64,000 nt of DNA, from NCBI GenBank assembly GCA_907163375.1, contig CAJQUW010009239.1:124001-188000 (forward strand), in the 5' to 3' direction. How positions within the stretch are numbered: position 1 is the first letter of the stretch; every line of letters begins with the position of its first letter. Below, in pieces: positions 1 through 14,079 of this stretch. This stretch comes from Prostheceraeus crozeri. Lineage: Eukaryota > Platyhelminthes > Polycladida > Euryleptidae. Position numbers and translations under genes: made by a program. A model generated the notes under the pieces. That model was not told the origin of the DNA. It searched no databases and saw nothing but the letters and a program-made list of their open reading frames with translations.

Positions 1-2360
1 TACTTCATTCGAGTATAAGTGCCCTTAAGTGGTATGGTTCATATAAAGGTACATGTTGTCATTGAAACTAATTATTATGCGGTCTTCAAGTCGCTATAAT
101 CAGTTCTTATGAAAGAATCCAGTGCAAAAAATGAGTAAATCATCACCATGTAAATTATGAGGGGATTCTATCTATGTCTTTCCTCCACTTCGAAGAGCAT
201 TAAAAATATTTGCTTACTAATAAACCTGAAACATATTTCAACAATTAATTATAATGCGAGTAAAATACTGTAATACCTATTCCTAATGAAAGGCAACAAG
301 TGGCTTGTCGAGTGCATCGCATCGCTGGATGTTAGTGTCAGGTTAAAAAGTACGACATTACAGTATGTCCTCAGATGTGGATGCCAACAGCGTTACATGA
401 ATACTTTTATATCCCTTTCGTGACCAAAGTGAAATTCATTACATTGTCCGAAGTCACCATGACTTGCTCTGCACGCACAATTTAAGTGTGCCAACTAGAT
501 CCACAATTCGTTTGCGATCAGAATAGTCGAAGTGATCATATTCAGCACTTGGCAACTGAAAATTTGCGATAAATTTATTTAGGGTTTAAAAAAGCTTCAT
601 CTCTCTTTTTCAACCCAATTTTTTGCATCGTTTATTTTCAATTGAAAAGCATACTAATGGGTCGGCAACCTTGATTGCTGTTTTGATGTGCGAAATAAAT
701 CATCGGTTATGTCGATAAAGTGTTATTCATAACCTTGCTAAATCTTGAGTGTATCATGCCATTTATATTTGTCGATAGCAACTTGACTTTATGGAAACAA
801 TCTTAAACTTTCGTATTCCGTCCTCTATCAAGCCAAGGAAAAAATCCAAGGAAACAATATATGAAAAAAAATTGCTGAGAAAATAGGAGCGCATGCATTA
901 ATTGCCATTTTCAATGAAAAATTTAGGGTTGTTTCTTATCAATTATATTTGGCCTGTATAAAATTAAATCATGTACAAATACAGCGTTTCGTGCCATAGA
1001 CACTTTAAGGGCCGATATGAGTTAATGGGAGGCTGATATAGAGGTTAATAGGAGCGCGTTCACAACAAAAAGTTAATGAAACACTCGTGTTCTTCCTTCA
1101 TGACATTCCTGCAGTCTAGGAAAACGTATTGAACTTGCAGGTAAACTGCTCAATTTACTTAAGGTCTCAGTTTCGTTCTTTTTGTCTAGTATTAATTTCT
1201 TTGGTCAAATATACTGACATTTGGCAAACACACTTATTGCATATCATTACTCCGTTACATAAGAATTCAATATATTATTGAATGGTTATGCAGACAATCT
1301 TATTTCATTAGGAGAATTTTTTAATCGCAAAAATTGTTGGTTTTTTAACAGAATTCAATTTTTTGCTCAATGCTTTAGTCTGTAGGCATGTAGCTCTATT
1401 TTCAATATCTTTCTCCTATTTAAAATCCTGGCTATGAGTCTGTACAGTCCAAATAAGCTGTGAATTGTGTGTACACTAATCCAGGCCTATTTCAAAGAAT
1501 TCTATAGAACCATTCCACTGAGTATAATGTATTTTGATAGGAAGAAAATAGTGATTATGTCTAATGAAAATGTCTGATTTACCTTTGTGAGAATTGTTTG
1601 GTTTTTCTAGTCACGTCTCCATTTCCATCGATCTTGTGGATCCTATCGCCTGAAGAAATTTTGCTTAGTATCACACAGGCCATTCTTTATCAGAAAGCAA
1701 ACTGTCAAATAATGTGAACACTATTGTGTGAGCAACTGATTTATAGAGTAAGTTTTAGATAATGTTTACAAGCTTATACACATTAAATTTTGAGTACTTC
1801 TGTACTTGCAGCGAATATCTTAATATAATCTGTTTGTCTCTTTAACTGACAATCTCGCTGAACTGATGTTTTAAAACAACTAATAGTTTTACACATTGAT
1901 ATCCAATTTTATATTGCTTTCTAAATAGTCAAATGAAGGTACACAGCTACAACATTTAAAAGAGTTCGGAGGGTTGATGTGCTATAGTAAAATGGCAAAA
2001 CCTATAAAAGAAGTGGTTTCTTTGAATTTATCATGTGAGACTCAAACGCACAGGTGTATTATACAATTAACAAAAGAAAAGATGGAAAGCTTTCGGAATT
2101 TCATCATTTCAGCTGCATATATGTGACCGTTTACTGGTTTTACCTGTGACTAGTAAAATTATGGTTTTGTATAAAGATAAAGCATGAAGACTTAAGAAAG
2201 TCAGTTAAAGAAAATTTGTATCGGCACCATCTGTGGATGTGGCAGATAGAAATATAGATGCGTGAGTAGAATCCATCTCATCCTCCAGGTCAGATAGGGT
2301 TCATGAAGCCATCATGACAATTCAACCATCTACGAGATCACTTGACTAACGAAACTGTGC
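1..2360. other. AT-rich non-coding DNA, nothing recognised
   Basis: No reading frame of useful length and no recognisable repeat or RNA gene was seen on either strand. It is probably intergenic or intronic host DNA. Confidence 0.5.
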
Positions 2361-2696
2361 TTGTTACTACAACCGATGATAGAAAAGTAAGATAACGGAC
2401 TACGGTTTTTGTCAAAAGTTCCGCAAGATATAATGTGACTAGTAACAGAGCTGGCAGGACCTGTGGTCTGCCAGAGCTGGCTACAGCTGTGGACTCAGCT
2501 ATGTCGGTAGTACTGAGCGCCGCCTATCCATGAGAATTGCTGAACATCTCCCGAAATGGTCAATTACTGTGGGTATAAGACCAAGATCCAGAAATGCTCC
2601 TGCCAGCTCTGTTACTAGTCACATTATATCTTGCAGAACTTTTGACAAAAATCGTAGTCCGTCATCTTACTTTTCTATCATCGGTTGTAGTAACAA
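2361..2696. repeat. Foldback/MITE-like element with 100-bp inverted arms
   Basis: The arm at 2361-2460 is nearly an exact reverse complement of 2597-2696, beginning TTGTTACTACAACC and ending GGTTGTAGTAACAA. The 136-bp centre is somewhat richer in GC than its surroundings. No transposase and no clear target duplication were seen. A short reading frame running through the right arm is a by-product of the repeat and not a gene. Confidence 0.8.
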
Positions 2697-2993
2697 TTTC
2701 CGCTATTTACAAATTCTAGAGTCGCTCATTATTAAAGCTATGATGCCGGCTCTTTGTGTACAGAAAGAAACATATCAACTTCACCTTGCGTGGTAGCAGA
2801 TTAATATTCATGTTTATTAGCTCACTCTCGTGACCGCTCTCTGTCAGACATCGAAACTGTGCTTAACTGAATTCAATTCTTGATAATAAGGTACACAAGG
2901 TCTATTTATATGGAGATTATCCAAGTGAATCGCCACTGAACCTCACGTGATTCACACTACAACACAATATATTTTGCTTCAATCAACAAACCA

Positions 2994-3078
2994 GGGGCGA
3001 CCGCACAAACACTACTAAACTAAGAAAGCACAAACAGTATCACTGACCCATTGAGATTTGTTTCTGTGCGGTCGCCCC
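2994..3078. repeat. Short inverted repeat
   Basis: GGGGCGACCGCACA at 2994-3007 is exactly inverted at 3065-3078 around a 57-bp AT-rich spacer. It could be a tiny foldback element or a hairpin left by a transposon. Confidence 0.7.
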
Positions 3079-3131
3079 AGATGTTCAAGGTGTTTAACTT
3101 ACAAGTACCTGGACAAGTTGCCTATGCAGAC

Positions 3132-3825
3132 TTAGGCCTGCTTTACACTCGCAGTTCATGTGCTGTGCAGCCATAGAAATTGACAACAATAAAACCTCTA
3201 GAATGGAAATTAAGCTTCATGCAATGCACAATGACGGCACATAAATCGCACGCATTTTCACTTAGACGCACCTGCCAACGTCTGTATCATTGGGTTAGAA
3301 TCAGTCACATGAATAAATCGAAGCTTTTAATTGGTTCTTCATGCCCCAACTTAGTACCCCCGGATGTGCCGCGACCTTGAGTCAATTTCCATTCTAGCGA
3401 ACTTCAGATAAACAGTTTATTTCTATGTGTGCAGCAGATGACGAAAATGACCTCGTTATGACGTTAATCGAAATCTCTTCTGACACAAAACATGACGTCA
3501 GTGCTGCAGTGGCAGTTCAGGTGCAGTTCTGCGATTAGACCGAAGTTTATTTCTTTGCAGCCTGCCGCAATTATAGGGTCATCTGATTAGTTAATTTTCT
3601 CTATTTAATCTACCAGATCTTGTCACAATAACCTGACAGGTCATCGTCCATCATGTCAACATACATGATTGGACAGTGCAGCATGTGACTTGCTGTTCGC
3701 AATGTAAATTAGGTGCTGCACATGCAGTTCTGCTTTATAGCTATTTCATGTTGCGTTTCAATCACGTGACGGGCGTGCCACTTAACTGCTGCACCTGCAG
3801 CGACTGCCAGTGTAAAGTAGGCTTT
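3132..3825. mobile_element. Probable MITE with short inverted ends
   Basis: The left end reads TTAGGCCTGCTTTACACTCG. The right end read inward is TTAAAGCCTACTTTACACTG, so about 20 bp of imperfect inverted repeat bound roughly 690 bp with no coding capacity. TTA or TTAA at the ends is a possible target duplication. The interior has further partial inverted copies of a CTGCAG-rich motif. The family was not identified. Confidence 0.5.
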
Positions 3826-6800
3826 AAGTGTGTGATAAATGATTAGAACATTCGACAGAGTTGTTGGATGGCCCAAAATGATCACTTAAAAGAACCAATT
3901 TTTCTTTTTTGGGAACCAATCTTTTTGGGCGAACACATAAAAATAATCCGGCAGCCGTTTGATTTCTTTCTCGCACACACACTTCCTTCCCTATAAAACC
4001 AACTCTCTTTGTTAAATTCGTTGACATTTCCAGCTAAGTTAAACCCCTGACTGTCTGCTCCTCAAGTACATATATAGCTTTGACTTTTTTCTTCAGTTGC
4101 CAGTGACGGTCCACCAGCAGGCAGACAATTGCAGTACAAATTAATCGTTTCCTCTCTCTCTCTCTCCACATGTCTTCGAATGAAGAGCACAGAATTCATT
4201 GATTGAACCTATGTGTCAATGTGTCAGTGTTGAATTGATTATATCGAATTCATATAGGATGAAGTTCGAAAATATATAAAAATGACATGACACGTGAATG
4301 TACGTGATAGCAATGCATTCCAGTCTCATGCAACCAAAGAACAATTTCAGATATGTTTTAGTGGACCTCCTACTTTAAAGTGATTCAATTGACTGATTTC
4401 ACGAAGTCCATTGAATGGAGACGATGGCGCACGCGCTAGACTCGTATATCTGTGTGTGTCCACAGGCCTTGCATGCGTGTCCACTATCTTGTCTCTTGAT
4501 GAGCCCGTGCAGACACGGCTTAATAATTATAACCAAATTAAATCCAGCTGATGACTGAAAGAGTTCTTAAGTTCTGCATTTAGACTATATTTGATACCTA
4601 ACATAATATTCAAATTATGTTATCTCGCATTTTCAATGTTTCACTGTATCATCTTATTCCTTATTAATTGTTAGGATATTTTGAAACTATCATGCATCCA
4701 AACCGAATTTCGAAAACTTGTTTCCTTTGGGAGAACTCGAAGCTGTATGAGATGTGTTTTTATCGTTGCCGTTCTGTGTCTTCGCCCATCACCTCTCAAA
4801 TGCTGCCGGTCAGTTCTTTTTGGACGTTGCTGATTTTGCATGACTGGCAAGAACGGAATATGGAAATAGTAAATTTTACAATTTGTAGAAAGTCTTGAAT
4901 TGCTGATGGATCAACCGGTTGAAATTTGGTCAACGAAACGTGACCAGGGCATATCTGACCCACCGACTCACCGATCCCCTTGACCCCCGCAAATTCGTGA
5001 TCCACTTCCCATGACCTACGACTCACTCCCAATTCTATAACAGATATAGTGTCATATGGGCCTGTAATATCTACACATAGTAGATAAGTCGTATGCTATA
5101 TAACATGTTTAATACCGTAAGAATTAATACATTTCTGCGGTGTGTGGGAATTTCCACAGGATTCCCATACAGATTTCCTGTAATAATAATAATAATAATA
5201 GTAATAAAAAGCGCTGTTCTTTGAATGAAAATCGTATAACATGCAGATTGAAGTTATAAAGTTATCACTGGAAAAGTGAATTATACAAAGAACAGATGTA
5301 CATAATAAAAGTGTTACAGCGCCTTTCAGTGTGTCTTGTGATGTGGGACAAATGTGGGTTCTTGCCGCACGGCAGCTCCGATGGGTGAATTTTAGCCTAC
5401 ATATTGCTGCACTATTCAAGTTGCTGCATATTGAGACACTTTCAAGTTATATACTGTACTTGCTCATTAGTATCTCGTCAGGCATTGCCATCAGTGTATC
5501 ATCGTGCCCCGCAAAGAAACTCAACCTCACTGCGGATAATCGCAGCGAATTTTCCTTTTTCTAGTTCATGTAAAAGGAAGAAAGACAAGTTCTCAACAAC
5601 AAGAAGAATATCAACAGTCAGCTTGTTGAAACAGTTAAGAAAATGAACAATTGATGATGTCAAATATCAACATTGATAGAGCTTAATTGAAGAGTCTGTC
5701 ATTACAATCTGGAAATAAATGAAAATTAGCACCGATCTTTATCTTTTGAAATTACCATAGAAATACAGCTTGCTTGAATCTCTTCTACAAGGTTGGGCAG
5801 CTGATCCTTGTCAATGGTAATTAAAGTCACTCAATGTCGCGTTACCGTGACGTCGGCTCAGAGATTTTCGCTTCATCTTGTGTGCTTCTCCACGTCAAGC
5901 AACTCAGAGCGGCTGCCCACGCAATCAGCTGTCTTAGTTTGACAAGTTATCCTCCAAACCATGAGAGATAATGAGCAGTTAGCAGTGTGAGTTGTAGCAT
6001 GCTTGATGAGCTACTTGATAGTGGAAAATTCTTGTGATAGTTTTGCACGCCCATAGAAGTGTCAGTGGCACGAAGTACTGGCGGATTTTATTGTACATAG
6101 CTAACTTTTGTTTTTATTGAGCCATTAAAGTCTTCAAGAAGCGATCCAACCTGTTTTCAACAACGATGACATGTAATTTGGAACCTCTCTTAAGTCATAT
6201 GATTGAAATACCTGTGTAATCATCCGTTTTATTGTCTGCATTCCGACATGCCCGGAAAATGCATAAGTCAAAATGTCCGACGAGGAATATCATCTGAAGA
6301 AAATGAGAATGTCAGCATGTCATCATGAGAAATAAAAAGATGATTTTGTCCATATTTTGAGGCAACGAGGCCCTTTGAAATAGACTTCTACACGTACCAG
6401 AAAATGCAATGGATAATGTGCATGTATCATTTTTTACTTGAATCTTTTCATCGAAATTTTGACATCTTCCCTTGTTTCTGCCATTTTCCTTTCACGTCAT
6501 TTCGATGGCAGGAAAAAGTCATAGCAAGAGTCAGTGAGGAGGAAAGTCGATGCGTCAGAATTTCAATAAATGTCGATCATCTGCTTGTTGATACTTCAAA
6601 GTGTTCTTACTGAGGTGTGCAATGTCTATTACTTTAATTGTGGACTTTCATCCTCACGACAGGACATCATAGAAGAATTGACAGAATTTTTGAAAAGAGG
6701 AAAAAATTCCTGACAAAAATTATCTTCTTTCCAAAGCGATTCTAAACAAAGTCTCAATCAGAGTCGGATCAGTCACAGGCCGACTTCGGAACGGCTGGCA

Positions 6801-6950
6801 GAATGTCAGACCGTGACCCGGTCCGCGATCTGTGTTCTAAATTAGTTGCTATTGTACCTCACTTACTTCTTTTATGATCTCTCCCTCTATAATTTTAGTC
6901 TATTTCTGATATCTTACTGAATATCTTACATTAACCGCATTTTCTACATT
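3826..6950. other. AT-rich non-coding DNA with an (AAT)n microsatellite
   Basis: No supported gene. A TAA/AAT microsatellite lies at about 5179-5206. Short open frames here lack family resemblance and look like chance. Confidence 0.5.
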
Positions 6951-7021
6951 CAACCAGCTCAGTAGCCTTGTGGTAGAGTATTCGCTCTGAGTTCGAGAGA
7001 CCTTGGTTCAAACCTTGGTTG
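6951..7021 (+). repeat. tRNA-like sequence (SINE head or tRNA pseudogene)
   Basis: A TAGC-TGG box A-like motif at 6963-6973 is followed by a B-box-like GGTTCAAACC at 7005-7014. The flanks CAACCAG and TTGGTTG can pair as a 7-bp acceptor stem, and CTC/GAG can form a D stem. The anticodon and T stems are poor, so a functional tRNA is unlikely. A tRNA-derived SINE head or pseudogene fits better. Confidence 0.45.
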
Positions 7022-10000
7022 GATCAAATCTAGGACTTTTAAAACAGGTAGACTCTCCATTCTTGCTGAACAGTCAGCACAAAAGGAATGAGAGTGAGAT
7101 AAATAACAACTCACCCACTTGGAAAAAAGGGTGCGTGCCTAATGTGCTTCCGAGTATAAACAACATTAATTAATTTATTATTTTCAATCATAATGCGTCC
7201 ACTTTTAAGTGTGATGCATGATCCAAATAACCCGTTGTCAGAACGGAATTGTAATGGGGCAGCACTTTTGTCTGGAGGATGCATTTGAGATTGATATATG
7301 AATATAGCATGATAGATAATATTCCAGAACATGTATGTATCACATTTACGTCGGTTGCATCACCGCAATATAATTTCCGACTTAAATTGTACTCCAAATA
7401 TTTTTGCATCTTACACAGACGTGTACTAAAAGGATGCAAAAACTTTTCACTAAAAATTTTGTCATTGTGCTATAAATATTATATAACATCATAAGGTGAT
7501 GACTTGGAAGAGGATCGACTTGTCAGTTTCGGACTCCGCCCGCCCATCCTTTGCTCGGTCACCCTTTCAGCTCATCCTAGTTCTGGTCCAATCCCGTCAT
7601 TCTCATTCAACCGTCCCAACCCGACACCCTCAAAGTTACCGAAGCAGACTATCGCACACATGCATGATAAGTGATTCTGAGTGATTTGAAATCACCCAGA
7701 TTTTCAGCTTTATCAGCATGAAATATCTCTTAGCACCATGAACAGTGAATTAGAATGTATGCTTTATAATGAGATATTTTTGAAATAATGACGCTGTGAG
7801 ACAATTTATCAAGATCTGCTGGATGATACGACCCGTTTAACAAGGGGGACGAAATCCTCTGCAAAGGGGAGCGCCAACCACTCCTCCTACCTAGAAAATG
7901 GCCGGTATTCAGCCTTACTTTGCTTACAATGGGTATACTATAAATGTACAATATACTATCAATTATAATTACATAAATATGTCACACATAGAGTATCACG
8001 TAGCATCAAACATACTCATTGCGCAACACTTTTCTTAATCAATTTTATTATTGAGAAAAATGCCATAGTTTGTCATGAATAAGTTTTATAAAGTAGGGAA
8101 ATATCAAGTGATTTTAAAGAAATTCTAATCAATTTCACTCTTCAACACGAAAATTAATTCATGGGGCTTTACTGATCTTAGTTATAATGACTAGTTTATT
8201 ACATTAAAAGCATGAATAACAGAAAATTTGCAAGAGCACTTTAGCATTTTTGTCCATTATTGATTGCAATCATCATTATCAACGAAATACTCCATCATAA
8301 AATGCGAACACAGGCGCATCAATTATCGGTGCACTTCAATAAAATTAATGCGAACTCATAATGAGATCTTCAACAAAACTTTATACTACGTTTGAAATAT
8401 CTTGATCAAACAAATCAAAATCAGTAGAATGCTACAGTAGACTCAAAACCATAATATGTCAGTCATAAGCACACAATACCCTTTAACTTTATCTGAAACT
8501 CATATCTCAACCATAGCTTTGTTTGCACTGTTATAACACTAATAATTTTCATTCTTGCATAGACATGCATGCTTGAGCATCATGCTTGCATTTCTCCCAT
8601 TGTGCATTTTTATCCATCTTATTTCAATCTAGGATAGTTAGTATTCTATAATTAATGAAACACTAAGGACTATGAAGTAATCATTCCGCTTTCAATAACG
8701 CAGTACTCTTCAAGATTGCAAAAAGATGCAAATAAAGGCATCTTTTAAACAATGCAGGACTTGCCATGATGCTTACCTGCCCACAAGCGCGCAATCCCAC
8801 CACCCTACATCCAACTCTGGCCTCAATATTCTGATGAAACAGAAAATACAGTTTTGTTGAGTAAAATTAGCACTGGTGCAGCATGTAAGTACGATACATA
8901 TACATTGATACATAAGGATACAGATTACAGAATTTTTAATAAGGGAATGTCACAAGATACTACGTACCTGAATTTAAGGTAACTGAAGGAATTGCGACAT
9001 TTCATTTGATACATATTTTGATCATCAGTACAAGTAAATGTAGTACACGCTATACAGAAAGTATTATTTGCTGTCGTTCTTTTGAATGAGTTCAAAATCT
9101 CATTGTAGCATCAGTCTTATGCTCGGCATCGATTCGGAAATCCTTGTCTTATTGCTGTATTTTTGGGTGTGATTTTCGGCTGGCAATGACCCCTACACAT
9201 GAATAGTCAACTTTTGTAAAAAGATGCCATTTCTTGTTTTTGATGCGACGAATCAGAATCAGTTTGTTTTATAAACATTCAGATCTCAGCCAGTTTGATC
9301 AATTACATGCCTCACTTTTTCTGTTGTATGAAATGCAGAATTTCGACAACCATTTGTCAAAACGACAATAAATAGTCAGAAACAAGTCACTGACGTCGTT
9401 ATCGATGTCATCCTTTTTATTCGAATGTCTTGGTAAATTTGTTTTGGGATTCGTAAATTCGCTATGTGCTGACATTGAACTTGATGGCTGAAACTTAAAA
9501 TGAACTAAGGAGAGAAAGATATATGAGCAATTCACAGTAATTACTCATTATCCGTTCTAGGAAAATCAAGCGCTTTCATGTATCACAGTCGAATTTCATA
9601 AGTGAATATAACTTCCCGTGCTGCAAACATGGTCTAGTTCTATAGTTATTTACCCAGGGTTTGTATCATTCGACTTCATGAATTAGGGTTTTCACATACG
9701 AAAACTGAATTTCACGAAAATGACAAAAATATGTTGGACAATGTCATTATATTCTTCAATGGTCCGAGGGAAATCCTCAGAAAAAAATTATTAGCAGAAG
9801 TGTTCTCAGCAACATCTAAAACGCATGTTTCTGTCAAAATTTCAAATGGAAAATCAACAACTTTTGATAGTTTGAAAGTAGGTCTAAATAGGTATATCTC
9901 CACGAACTGTCAGGAACAATTAATTTGCTGGCTAAAATTTCAACAGAAATATAAGTTCTGGATATTGCTGAGAATGCTTCTGTACTGTAAATTTTAACTT

Positions 10001-12241
10001 AGAAGCTTTCTGTGAGTCAGTCCTATCAAAAATGTATTCATAAATATCTTTTCAAAAAATGCATACATTCAAAAATGTAATGCATGTATGTGTGTGATTG
10101 GTATATTAGTGTGCCAGTCAAACACAAAATCAAAATTCAATTTGTAACGAACAAGTTTCTTGTGTCTATGCCGGAATCACGAAGCAGAAGAAGGTTGTCA
10201 GGGGGCTTTAGACTCAGAGTTGCGGTATGATGTGCTTCATAGTATGAGCCGGTTGACCGCAGGCACGGGAGGTGGACTGTCGCAATGCTCAGCCCTGCTT
10301 GAAGGTCGCGGCTATCGAGAGAGACTAATAGAAACTGTTGCATTATTTGTAACTACTGGCATAGAATGGGATGAGATGGTTGAGCACTCAAATTATTTTT
10401 AATTGTTCCTATGGAGATCAATGGAACCACTCAACCGCAATTAATCCATCAAGGATATGTGGTTTTCATTTTTATGGAGCTTTCGTCTTAATGTTTGACA
10501 TTTCGAGTTTCTGATAGTCTCATGGTACTCGTCTCGACCAGATCATGACATCTGCCCATGATTTCAACATCTAACATGCGCTGCTTTTCTCAACTGTGTT
10601 TTTCACCGCTAATGAAGGATGCAAGACCGAAATATATCTGGTGCCAATTTGCCATTAGTTCTTAGTTTCGACATTAACGAGTGCAGGAAGGCGACATGCG
10701 TCGATCTTGTGGTCGACACTTTAATTTACATAATGCTCGCATAAATCACTTGTTTTTACTGATATTTTTACTTAGGCAGCAATTCATACTCACGGACGAT
10801 AAGTTTAACAGACAAAAACCTTTTGCAATCTGTTTGAGCTAATCTGTGATAACTCCAAAATTATCGAAAAGCACTAAAAGATTAAATTGTTACAACTTCA
10901 CGCCGCCCTCGAATCGACAGCATTAGAATAGGTGCATTTGTTTCCAATAGAACAACGCGTTTTTATTCTAAGAAGTACATGCGGTAAATAATACGTAATA
11001 TGCACTGCATCAATTGGTTGGCTTTCTTTCTATTAGTATATGTAAAATTCGGTATTATTGGAACGGACATTTTCCGAGAAACATTAAGATTTGCCTGAAT
11101 GTGGTATGGATTAGTTGTTTTTCAAAACATCACTTATCGGCATTATGTTGGAGTACTAGTTAATGAGAACAAAATTGTTGTTGTCAATCGGTTTCATCAA
11201 GACATTTCATGGTTTGAATGTTTTCCTCACTCCAGTTCACGGAATAGCGTCATAAAGAGATATTTTGGTATTTTCATTTCTGCGTGTCAATTAGGTCATA
11301 AATATTGTCGCAGACATGCGTTTCCCTTTTCAGTACACTCTACGAGGAGATATTCATGATTACTTTCCATCTTTGTCGTTTAGTCTGAACATCAATTGAC
11401 ATCATTTCCAAAGTTTGAAGAAAAAAATGTTGTTGTTTTCCTATAATTTTCTACTTATCCGTAAAAGTAAAATTATCATGTTGTTCCACCGCTTCACGTT
11501 ATAGATTGCTTATGTGTGAGTCAAGTTTGTAGAGAGCATACTTGGTTTCATATTGTCTACTTTCATTTCCCACTGAGGCATGTGAATATTCCTCATTTCC
11601 AGAGAGACACTTGAGTTCTTGGCGCCATCAATCCTCTCTCATTATGTTGACCCAGCACCTTCGAAGCCATCTTCTCTTTGAGCTGATGACAGTCTTGCCA
11701 ATAAATTTCAGGGCATTGGCAACATATATTATGATAATGAACCAATTTACTTTTAACTGCAATTGATTAAATTGAATGAATGATATTTACATCAGTGACA
11801 CCACAACTATTGTCATCCCAATCAATGGGTGCATTAAGTCTTGCTCAAGGCATACAACAGTGCTACAATTTCATTTGAGCTTAAGTGTCACTCGATCTCG
11901 ATTGTACGCGCATATCCGTTGCGCACGCGTAAGCGACAATAATTTGAAATAATCAGTAGAAATTTTGAAACATTTTCTTTACTCAATTGGTGTTCTTAGG
12001 AATCAAAATTGCACCTCTCCGTGAAGAAAATTCAAGCAAAAATTCCTAATGAAATATGTTGCTTCTTTGGTGTAAGTAAATATCCCTACCTTTGTATTTT
12101 ACCCAAAACAATTACAGAATTTTGCGGAAGCCCTTGCCGCCAGCAACACCAGTCTTTTACAAAGCGTCAAACAAAATTGCATAAATAACTGACTTAAATA
12201 TGACAAAAAATCGATAATAAACGTGACGTCAGAGTGACGCC
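7022..12241. other. AT-rich non-coding DNA, no supported gene
   Basis: Scattered short open frames on both strands show no motif I recognise. A less AT-rich patch at about 10160-10340 lacks a supported frame. Confidence 0.45.
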
Positions 12242-13130
12242 ATGAAGAAGGTTTACGCAGCAATGATCACATCTGTTAGGACAGTGCAACGTTTCTGTAT
12301 AAGCAACGATAATGCTCAGGCACTCTTAACCAATGAGTGTTTCGAAGACCCGTGGAGATCAGGTCCGCCGGGTGGGTGGCCGATAGAACATGGAAAATGC
12401 GTAAGGCTTTACTCCGAAGGAAGCTTTTCATAAAAAAGACACTGCGATTTCTATGCCCATGTTTGCAAAGCTTCGACATCCGTGAGGATAAAGTCATCAG
12501 CGTTGGCATGCAGAGCCGCTCGTAAAACTCCTGCGAGTTCATTGTAGAATTGATACTGAGGACTGGTGTCTCAAACCCAGGCTTGATGACTTGAGGACGC
12601 GTGGTGGGCGTGGCATCCGTGGACCAGTAACACGAGGCAGGCGTAGGCAAGGTGTTGTGTGCCGTGAGGATACCCAAGAATCGAGACCAACAGCAAAGGA
12701 TTTGATAGCCAGACCATCGGAGAGGCGCAAACAGTGATGCAGTAGGAATTTAGTAGAAATTCGGGGTATTCCGAGCTCTTTGACCAGGAGCCGCTTTCGA
12801 AAGAGTTGCCACATGTTTGGGAGCCAGGGAGCGGTTCCTCTGCGGAAATGAAAAGTTTACTCCATGTAGTCAACTGTAGATATGGGCTGCAATACACTTT
12901 AGAATTTTCTAATGGCAAAGTTGAGCGCTTTCAGACGAGTCAATGACCGAGCTCGGAGCCGGAGTATGTGCGATTTTGTGGGCCACCCAGAGAATATCGT
13001 GCAAGTGCGTCATAGACGACCAAAGCAGTAGACTTGAAGGGTTTGAGGAGCTCCGACATTACCCCGAGGCACATCATTGTGGTTCACGAGATTTCGAGTC
13101 AAAAGGGCCCTGATATACTTGCTGTTGTGA
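12242..13130. other. Unassigned segment with raised GC and overlapping open frames
   Basis: Compared with its surroundings this stretch is GC-rich and open in several overlapping frames, including 133, 115 and 91 codons on the - strand. None of the translations has a domain I recognise. It may be a decayed transposon or a pseudogene. Confidence 0.35.
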
Positions 13131-14079
13131 TTTATGAATCTGGCTCTACTACGGTTTGGCTGAAATCCCAAGATTGGTGATTGGAAATTTTAATTATTAT
13201 GTTGCTATCACATTGTGTCATGTAAATTCCCTGGTAGCTGATGAGGCTAGTGAACAAAAATCAGTTTTTGAATGGTTTTGAATTATATTTTTGAATGCAA
13301 AAATTATGATGTTTCATCACGAATTTTTGTTTCTTTCAATTCCAAATCTGCGTAATTTTCTTCAATTAACTAATATTTCATATGAATCTACAACCTTAAA
13401 AGCTAGTTTGATGCGTGAAATAGAGGCAACGCCCTTAATTTCAATAACATGCTTTTCGTAAATTTACACTGTCTCATGTTTGCATCAAAATATCAGGATC
13501 ACCACCACACATCAGTTTTCATAACAACTAATAGTGATTCCAATGATGAGAAATGAGAATTGATATTGTGATAGCTGATACTTAAACTAGTATAGTGGAG
13601 GATCAATGTCATTGTCAACCAAGCATCTGAAGCTATACCACATGATGATACAACAAATATCGTCATCAGTTCCAAAATTCGTGTGTCCTGGACTGGATCC
13701 AGTCCTGAAACACCGATCCGTTTACAGTGCTGTTTTTGAGTTGAATCAAAAGCAGCAATTTTTTGATTTTCGACAGACATCTGATATCACCTAGTAATGA
13801 TAGCACTATTTCAAACTATTAATCGGAAACATTTTGACAGAGTTTTTCGATTGACATGGCAACTCGTTTACATCAACATGTAACTTTTTAAAATTCATGC
13901 TTTTGAAGATAGAAAATCAAAAATGTTAACAATTCATTTCAATTTGGGATTTGCGTTTCCTTTCAATATAGTTCGCGAATTTTTATGAGGGACAGCTGCA
14001 ATTTTCTTGATGAATCTTCTATCTATCCATAGTTTTGCTCTTTTTATACCGAAATGTTATGACAACGTTCAAAATTTGA
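13131..14079. other. AT-rich non-coding DNA
   Basis: No gene, RNA or repeat could be supported in this stretch. Confidence 0.45.

Noticed and set aside
6951..7021. Functional tRNA gene
   Set aside because: Only the acceptor and D stems pair well; the anticodon and T stems fail, so it is listed as tRNA-like.
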